The notes under the pieces are model-generated. The model was not told the DNA's origin. It did not search any database and saw nothing but the letters and a program-made list of their open reading frames with translations. DNA of 9,247 nt from Acidimicrobiia bacterium (GTDB lineage: Bacteria; Actinomycetota; Acidimicrobiia; Acidimicrobiales; CATQHL01), in contig JAGWAK010000012.1 in the NCBI GenBank assembly GCA_021296435.1, positions 1 to 9,247 on the forward strand. The letters run 5' to 3'. Below, one piece after another: positions 5,599 to 9,247 of this stretch (position 1 is the stretch's first letter; each line of letters starts with the position of its first letter). A program made the translations under genes and the position numbers.

Positions 5599-6138
5599 GT
5601 GTCCCGCGTCGGTAAGTCACCCATCCCGCTGCCGGCGGGCGTATCGGTCAGCGTGGCCCCCGGCGAGGTCACCGTGTCGGGTCCCAAAGGCACGCTGCAG
5701 CATCGCCTGCCGAAGGTGATCGCCGTGCAGCAGGAGGGAGACTCGCTGGTGGTCACCCGGGCCGACGACGAGCGTGAGTCGCGGGCGCTGCACGGTTTGA
5801 CCCGGGCGCTCCTCAACAACATGGTCACCGGCGTCCACATGGGCTACCGCAAGGACCTGGAGATCGTGGGCGTCGGCTACCGGGCCACCGCGAAGGGGCC
5901 GGGCAGCCTCGAGCTGCAGCTTGGCTTCAGCCATCCGGTGTCGGTGCAGGCGCCCGAGGGAATCACCTTCGAGGTTCCGTCGCAGACCGCCATCCGGGTG
6001 CTCGGGATCGACAAGCAGGCGGTCGGGCAGGTGGCCGCCCAGATCCGGGCGCTGCGCAAGCCCGAACCGTACAAGGGCAAGGGAATCCGCTACGCCGGTG
6101 AGTATGTCCGTCGCAAGGCGGGCAAGGCCGCCAAGTGA
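5599..6138 (+). CDS. rplF: 50S ribosomal protein L6 (uL6), GTG start
   Basis: L6 binds 23S rRNA next to the sarcin-ricin loop and the factor-binding site. The 179-residue length is typical. The N-terminal repeat domain opens MSRVGKSPIPLPAGV and carries VTVSGPKGTL. The C-terminal domain has the KDLEIVGVGYRA block (residues 85-96), and the L6 signature PEPYKGKGIRYAGE begins at residue 155. The start is GTG at 5599, 7 nt after the rpsH stop. The AGGTG overlapping that stop is a modest ribosome site, so coupling to rpsH is likely. The TGA at 6136-6138 is followed by a 28-nt gap. No lesion is seen. Confidence 0.98.
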   Translation: MSRVGKSPIPLPAGVSVSVAPGEVTVSGPKGTLQHRLPKVIAVQQEGDSLVVTRADDERESRALHGLTRALLNNMVTGVHMGYRKDLEIVGVGYRATAKGPGSLELQLGFSHPVSVQAPEGITFEVPSQTAIRVLGIDKQAVGQVAAQIRALRKPEPYKGKGIRYAGEYVRRKAGKAAK

Positions 6139-6166
6139 GTCCGGCACCGAAGCAGGGAGCAGACCT

Positions 6167-6532
6167 ATGACGAACACCTCAGCGGAACGCCGCCGGAGCC
6201 GGCTCCAGCGCCACCGCAGGGTGCGCAAGAAGATCGTCGGCACGGCCGACCGGCCGCGCCTGGCCGTCTACCGCTCGAACCGCCACACGGCGGCGCAGAT
6301 CATCGACGACACCAGCGGACGCACCCTGGTCGCCGCCTCCACGCTGGAGCCCGACTTGCGCAGCAGCGAGACCACCGGTGTCAGAGCCGCCGCCGAGGTG
6401 GGGCGCCTGGTTGCCGAGCGCGCTGCCGGCAGCGGCATCACGACAGTGGTCTTCGACCGGGGCGGTTACCGCTACCACGGGCGCGTGGCCGCGGTCGCGG
6501 CCGCCGCCCGCGACGCCGGGCTGAAACTCTGA
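6167..6532 (+). CDS. rplR: 50S ribosomal protein L18 (uL18)
   Basis: L18 binds 5S rRNA and, with L5, forms the 5S RNP of the central protuberance. The product has 121 residues: a basic N-terminal segment (ERRRSRLQRHRRVRKKIVG), then RPRLAVYRSNRH, QIIDDTSGRTLVAAST, and the C-terminal VVFDRGGYRYHGRVAAVA block with a final AARDAGLKL. ATG 6167 is supported by AGGGAG at 6154-6159, 7 nt upstream. Upstream in-frame codons read through rplF in another frame and are not L18-like. Its TGA shares one base with the rpsE ATG (6530-6534). Confidence 0.98.
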   Translation: MTNTSAERRRSRLQRHRRVRKKIVGTADRPRLAVYRSNRHTAAQIIDDTSGRTLVAASTLEPDLRSSETTGVRAAAEVGRLVAERAAGSGITTVVFDRGGYRYHGRVAAVAAAARDAGLKL

Positions 6533-7086
6533 TGGCTGTCCCCGGAGCGCTGGCGTCGCGGCTGCAACTGGGCGACTCCCGCAAGGTGGTCAAGGGCGGC
6601 CGGCGCTTCTCGTTCTCGGCCCTCGTGGTGGTCGGCGACGGTGCCGGACACGTCGGGCTCGGCTACGGCAAGGCCAAGGAGGTGCCGCTGGCCATCCAGA
6701 AGGGCACCGAGGAGGCCCGCAACTCGCTGTTCGCCGTCCCTCTGGCAGGGACCACCATCGTGCATCCGGTGCTCGGGGAATGGGGCGCTGGCAGGGTGCT
6801 GCTGAAGCCCGCTGCCCCCGGAACCGGCGTCATCGCCGGTGGTGCGGCCCGCGCCATTCTCGAGGAGGCGGGCATCGGCGACGTGCTCTGCAAGTCGCTG
6901 GGGTCCGCCAATCACATCAACGTGGCCCGGGCCACGATCGCCGGCCTGCAATCGCTCATGCGCCCCGACCACGTGGCGCGCCTGCGCGGTCTCGACCCCA
7001 GCGAGTTCGTTCCCCCGGGTCTGCTGGCTGCCTACAACGAGACGGAGCGGAACCGTCGGTTGGCGCTACGCGGCGAGGAGGAATGA
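6532..7086 (+). CDS. rpsE: 30S ribosomal protein S5 (uS5)
   Basis: S5 lies at the mRNA entry tunnel on the 30S subunit, affects decoding accuracy, and contains the loop altered in spectinomycin-resistant mutants. The 184-residue product shows the dsRBD-like N-terminal block KVVKGGRRFSFSALVVVGDG (residues 18-37), GHVGLGYGKAKEVPLAIQKG, and the C-terminal domain PGTGVIAGGAARAILEEAG with GSANHINVARATIAGL. The segment before KVVKGG is short (17 residues), without the long acidic N-terminal extension common in other actinobacteria. No obvious spectinomycin-type deletion is seen in the loop. ATG 6532 overlaps the rplR stop by one base. The last codons carry the rpmD ribosome site. Confidence 0.98.
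   Translation: MAVPGALASRLQLGDSRKVVKGGRRFSFSALVVVGDGAGHVGLGYGKAKEVPLAIQKGTEEARNSLFAVPLAGTTIVHPVLGEWGAGRVLLKPAAPGTGVIAGGAARAILEEAGIGDVLCKSLGSANHINVARATIAGLQSLMRPDHVARLRGLDPSEFVPPGLLAAYNETERNRRLALRGEEE
7076..7081 (+). promoter_or_regulatory. Shine-Dalgarno AGGAGG for the rpmD GTG start
   Basis: A consensus AGGAGG lies within the final Glu codons of rpsE, 6 nt before GTG 7088. It settles the choice of this GTG as the rpmD start, in agreement with the L30 N-terminus (MALRVTQVRS). Confidence 0.75.
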
Positions 7087-7087
7087 C

Positions 7088-7273
7088 GTGGCGTTGCGTG
7101 TGACGCAGGTTCGGTCCGGCATCGGGCGTAAGCCTCCCCAGCGGGGTACCCTGCGCGCCCTCGGTCTGGGGCGCATCGGCAAGTCCCGGACCCTGAGCGA
7201 TCGCCCCGACGTGCGCGGCATGCTGGCGGCTGTCTCGCATCTGGTGGAAGTGGAGGAGGTGCCGGAATCGTGA
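7088..7273 (+). CDS. rpmD: 50S ribosomal protein L30 (uL30), GTG start
   Basis: L30 is a small 50S surface protein that binds 23S rRNA; it is absent from some bacterial phyla. The 61-residue product has the family length and pattern: LRVTQVRSGIGRKPPQRGTL, then LGLGRIGKSRTLSDRPDVRGML, then the C-terminal strand HLVEVEEV. The GTG at 7088 has AGGAGG at 7076-7081. The stop TGA (7271-7273) overlaps the rplO GTG in a GTGA junction, so L15 translation is probably coupled to it. Confidence 0.97.
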   Translation: MALRVTQVRSGIGRKPPQRGTLRALGLGRIGKSRTLSDRPDVRGMLAAVSHLVEVEEVPES

Positions 7274-7758
7274 AGGTCCACGACCTCAAGGGTGCCCCGG
7301 GAAGCCGGACGCCGCGCACTCGCGTCGGCCGGGGAATCGGAGGCAAGGGGGGGAAGACCGCAGGCCGCGGCACCAAGGGGCAGCGGGCGCGGGGCACCGT
7401 GCCGGTCGGTTTCGAGGGAGGCCAGATGCCTCTCCAGCGCCGGATCCCCAAGCTGCGCGGCTTCAACAATCCCTTCCGGGTGAGCTACCAGCCGGTCAAC
7501 CTGGATGTGATCGAAGCCTCAGGGCTCGACGAGATCACCCCCGAGACGCTCTACGCCAGCGGCCTGGTGAGCAAGGGCGCTCTGGTCAAGGTGCTCGCCC
7601 GCGGCGAGGTGACCCGCTCGGTCACCGTGCGGGCGCACGCCTTTTCCGAGGCGGCCCGCGCCGCTCTGGAGGCCGCCGGTGCGACAATCGAAGTCCTGCC
7701 CAAGCCGTGGGGCGACCGCCGGCCACCGGCACGGGGCAACGCCCTGACGAACCGCTAG
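7270..7758 (+). CDS. rplO: 50S ribosomal protein L15 (uL15), GTG start
   Basis: L15 is a 50S protein with a long, glycine-rich basic N-terminal arm that threads into 23S rRNA. The product has 162 residues, slightly above the usual 145-150. The arm is clear at residues 1-50 (MKVHDLKGAPGSR, VGRGIGGKGGKTAGRGTKGQ, FEGGQMPLQRRIPKLRGF). The globular C-terminal half includes ARGEVTRSVTVRAHAFSEAARAALEAAGA-type features of L15. The C-terminal dozen residues (RRPPARGNALTNR) are a small extension. The start is GTG 7270 in a 4-nt GTGA overlap with rpmD, with AGGAGG at 7254-7259. A 30-nt gap separates it from secY. Confidence 0.97.
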   Translation: MKVHDLKGAPGSRTPRTRVGRGIGGKGGKTAGRGTKGQRARGTVPVGFEGGQMPLQRRIPKLRGFNNPFRVSYQPVNLDVIEASGLDEITPETLYASGLVSKGALVKVLARGEVTRSVTVRAHAFSEAARAALEAAGATIEVLPKPWGDRRPPARGNALTNR

Positions 7759-7788
7759 ACCGCAGCCGTCGCCGGAGGGAGAGCTCCA

Positions 7789-9117
7789 GTGGGCCGGATC
7801 CTGCAGAACATCGCCAACATCTTCCGCATCGAGGATCTTCGCAGCAAGATCCTCTTCACCCTGGGCATGCTGGTGGTGTACCGGCTGGGGGCGTTCATCC
7901 CCGCACCCGGTATCAACCTCGAGGCCATCCGCCCGCTCCAGGAGGCGGCCGAGGACGGCGGGATCCTCAACTTCCTGCAGCTCTTCTCCGGCGGTGCGCT
8001 CACCCAGTTCGCCATCTTCTCGCTGGGAATATTCCCCTACATCACGGCGTCGATCATCATGCAGGTGATGGGTGTGGTGGTGCCGCGCATCGAGCAGTGG
8101 CAGCAGCAGGGGGCGATCGGCCAGCGCAAGATCAACCAGTGGACGCGCTACCTGACGATCGGCATCGCCCTCATCCAGTCCACGGGCTTCGCCTTCCTGT
8201 TCCACAACCAGGGCGGCGGCCTGGCCGGCAGCACCGGCATTCCCGACCTCCTGCCGGAGTTCACCGCCCCGCGGGTGGGCCTCGTCGTGCTGACGCTCAC
8301 TGCCGGGACCGCCCTGCTGATGTGGATGGGCGAGTTGATCACCCAGAAGGGCATCGGCAACGGCATGTCCATCATCATCTTCGCGGCGGTGGTCAGCTCG
8401 CTGCCCAACCAGTTCTCGTTGGTGAAGGGGAACTCGGGCTGGCCGGGGGTGTTCGAGGTTCTGGCGATGTACCTGGTGCTGCTCGTGGTCATCGTGTTCG
8501 TCGAGCAGGGCCAGCGCCGCATTCCGGTGCAGTTCGCCAAGCGCGTCGTCGGTCGCCGGATGACAACCGGCGGGAGCACCTACATCCCGCTGAAGGTGAA
8601 CCAGTCGGGTGTGATCCCCATCATCTTTGCCAGTTCGGTGCTGTACCTGCCGCAGCTGGTCGTGGTGGTTCTGCCCTCGGGCGGCTGGGGCGAGTCGATC
8701 CGCACCTGGGTGAACGACCACCTGCTGCGCTACGACGACCCGTTCTACCTGGTCTTCTTCGGTCTTCTGATCATCGGCTTCGCCTACTTCTACACGGCGA
8801 TCAGCTTCGATCCGGTCAAGCAGGCCGACAACATCCGCAAGCAGGGCGGCTTCGTGCCTGGCATCCGGCCGGGTCGGCCCACCGAGCGCTACCTGGCGCA
8901 CATCCTGTCGCGCATCACTCTGCCGGGATCGCTCTTCCTGGCCCTCATCGCCCTGACTCCCGCGGTCGTGATCGGGAACATCGTTCCCACCAGCACCCAG
9001 GGCATCTTCAGCTTCACCGGGATCTCGATCTTGATCGCCGTGGGCGTCGCCCTCGAGACCATGAAGCAGATCGACAGCCAGCTGATGCTCCGCAACTACG
9101 AAGGCTTCCTGAAGTAG
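7789..9117 (+). CDS. secY: Preprotein translocase subunit SecY, GTG start
   Basis: SecY is the channel subunit of the SecYEG translocase in the cytoplasmic membrane. It moves unfolded secreted proteins with SecA and inserts membrane proteins from the ribosome. The 442-residue length is normal. About ten hydrophobic segments are visible, roughly at residues 21-40, 73-97, 120-140, 163-183, 190-207, 221-240, 274-296, 318-338, 373-398 and 407-423. Signatures include RLGAFIPAPGIN, the second SecY signature GELITQKGIGNGMS at 181-194, and the cytosolic loop GGFVPGIRPGRPT with the ribosome/SecA-contacting Arg360. The C-terminus MLRNYEGFLK is typical. GTG 7789 has GGAGGG at 7774-7779. Its position after rplO is the classical spc arrangement. 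The 3' end, from 9078 through the stop, is re-copied immediately downstream. Confidence 0.98.
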   Translation: MGRILQNIANIFRIEDLRSKILFTLGMLVVYRLGAFIPAPGINLEAIRPLQEAAEDGGILNFLQLFSGGALTQFAIFSLGIFPYITASIIMQVMGVVVPRIEQWQQQGAIGQRKINQWTRYLTIGIALIQSTGFAFLFHNQGGGLAGSTGIPDLLPEFTAPRVGLVVLTLTAGTALLMWMGELITQKGIGNGMSIIIFAAVVSSLPNQFSLVKGNSGWPGVFEVLAMYLVLLVVIVFVEQGQRRIPVQFAKRVVGRRMTTGGSTYIPLKVNQSGVIPIIFASSVLYLPQLVVVVLPSGGWGESIRTWVNDHLLRYDDPFYLVFFGLLIIGFAYFYTAISFDPVKQADNIRKQGGFVPGIRPGRPTERYLAHILSRITLPGSLFLALIALTPAVVIGNIVPTSTQGIFSFTGISILIAVGVALETMKQIDSQLMLRNYEGFLK

Positions 9118-9192
9118 GGGCCAGCTGATGCTCCGCCCCAACCGCCGAAGGCTTCCTGAAGTAGGGGCCAGCTGATGCTCCGCCCCAACCGC
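9078..9192 (+). repeat. Tandem copies of the secY 3' end, including a perfect 47-bp duplication
   Basis: The segment has three consecutive units. Unit 1 (9078-9120, 43 bp) is the true secY end, stop codon included. Unit 2 (9121-9167, 47 bp) keeps the first 16 and last 21 bases of unit 1, but the middle AACTAC is replaced by CCCAACCGCC. Unit 3 (9168-9192) is the first 25 bases of unit 2. Equivalently, 9099-9145 and 9146-9192 are identical 47-bp tandem copies. The shared 16-mer CCAGCTGATGCTCCGC starts at 9078, 9121 and 9168. Each unit also repeats a 5-bp GGGGC/GCCCC inverted pair (9117-9121 with 9135-9139, and the same 47 nt later), without a T-run. It could be replication slippage or an assembly artefact. 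Confidence 0.93.
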
Positions 9193-9234
9193 GATCGTTC
9201 CGGTGTTCGGCGCCTGCGTTGAGGCGTTCCCCCC

Positions 9235-9247
9235 ATGAGCGGCGTGA
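9235..9247 (+). CDS. Possible start of the next gene (adk by position), cut off by window edge
   Basis: ATG 9235 opens M-S-G-V and runs off the window; a GAGGCG lies at 9221-9226. GTG 9244 is another possible start. In actinobacteria the gene after secY is usually adk (adenylate kinase), but only four codons are visible, so neither the product nor the start can be confirmed. The stretch from 9193 to 9234 shows no feature I can support. Confidence 0.25.

Noticed and set aside
4950..5840. Minus-strand open frame of 296 codons opposite rpsZ, rpsH and rplF
   Set aside because: It is a shadow frame caused by the strong G/C third-position bias on the plus strand. There is no family resemblance, and all three plus-strand genes are clear.
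9117..9139. GGGGC/GCCCC inverted pair just after the secY stop as a terminator or regulatory hairpin
   Set aside because: It is a 5-bp stem with a 13-nt loop and no T-run, present twice only because the segment is duplicated.
7519..9141. Long open frame on the minus strand (540 codons) opposite rplO and secY
   Set aside because: It is antisense to genes whose protein families are unmistakable. Its His/Asp/Gln-rich composition is the expected shadow of GC-rich coding sequence, and it contains no recognisable domain.
9209..9228. Hairpin CGCCT/AGGCG with two G-T wobble extensions as a secY terminator
   Set aside because: The stem is only 5 bp plus wobble pairs, and no T-run follows (next bases are CCCCCC). 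The spc transcript usually continues into adk. Support is too weak.

Overview
This window is a high-GC bacterial ribosomal protein operon: the distal S10 cluster running straight into the spc cluster, all on the + strand. Order: rplB (5' end cut off), rpsS, rplV, rpsC, rplP, rpmC, rpsQ, rplN, rplX, rplE, rpsZ (zinc-type rpsN), rpsH, rplF, rplR, rpsE, rpmD, rplO, secY. About 130 nt of non-coding or poorly resolved sequence follows, and perhaps the first codons of the next gene. Gene order, frequent GTG starts, strong G/C bias at third codon positions, a Cys-containing S14 and acidic or Ala/Pro-rich protein extensions all point to Actinomycetota. The L22, S3 and L5 sequences remind me most of class Acidimicrobiia, but that placement is from memory and is an inference.

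Layout. 1-3686 is the S10-type part (L2, S19, L22, S3, L16, L29, S17). 3700-7758 is the spc-type part (L14, L24, L5, S14, S8, L6, L18, S5, L30, L15). 7789-9117 is secY, the protein-conducting channel. The genes are packed tightly: rpsS/rplV, rplV/rpsC, rplN/rplX and rplR/rpsE share one base (TGATG), rpmD/rplO overlap by 4 nt and rpmC/rpsQ by 8 nt. The longest internal gap is 52 nt (4938-4989). I see no internal promoter or terminator, so this reads as one cotranscribed, translationally coupled unit. Its products assemble into the 30S and 50S subunits, and SecY receives nascent membrane and secreted proteins at the ribosome exit.

The gene content is ordinary and I see no new biological system. 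What deserves a second look is sequence integrity. (1) rpsC changes frame right after the KH-domain GxxG loop, and about six residues are missing, as if about 16 nt had been deleted. (2) rplX and rplE are read as a single 289-codon frame with no stop or start between them. uL24 and uL5 sit far apart on the 50S subunit, so two compensating indels are more likely than a true fusion. (3) The 3' end of secY, stop codon included, is followed by an extra copy and then a partial third copy, including a perfect 47-bp tandem duplication. Three such lesions in essential genes within 9 kb suggest consensus or assembly error, though each could also be real. Secondary points are the long acidic tails of L22 and S3, a lengthened L29, and an Ala/Pro-rich N-terminus on S17.
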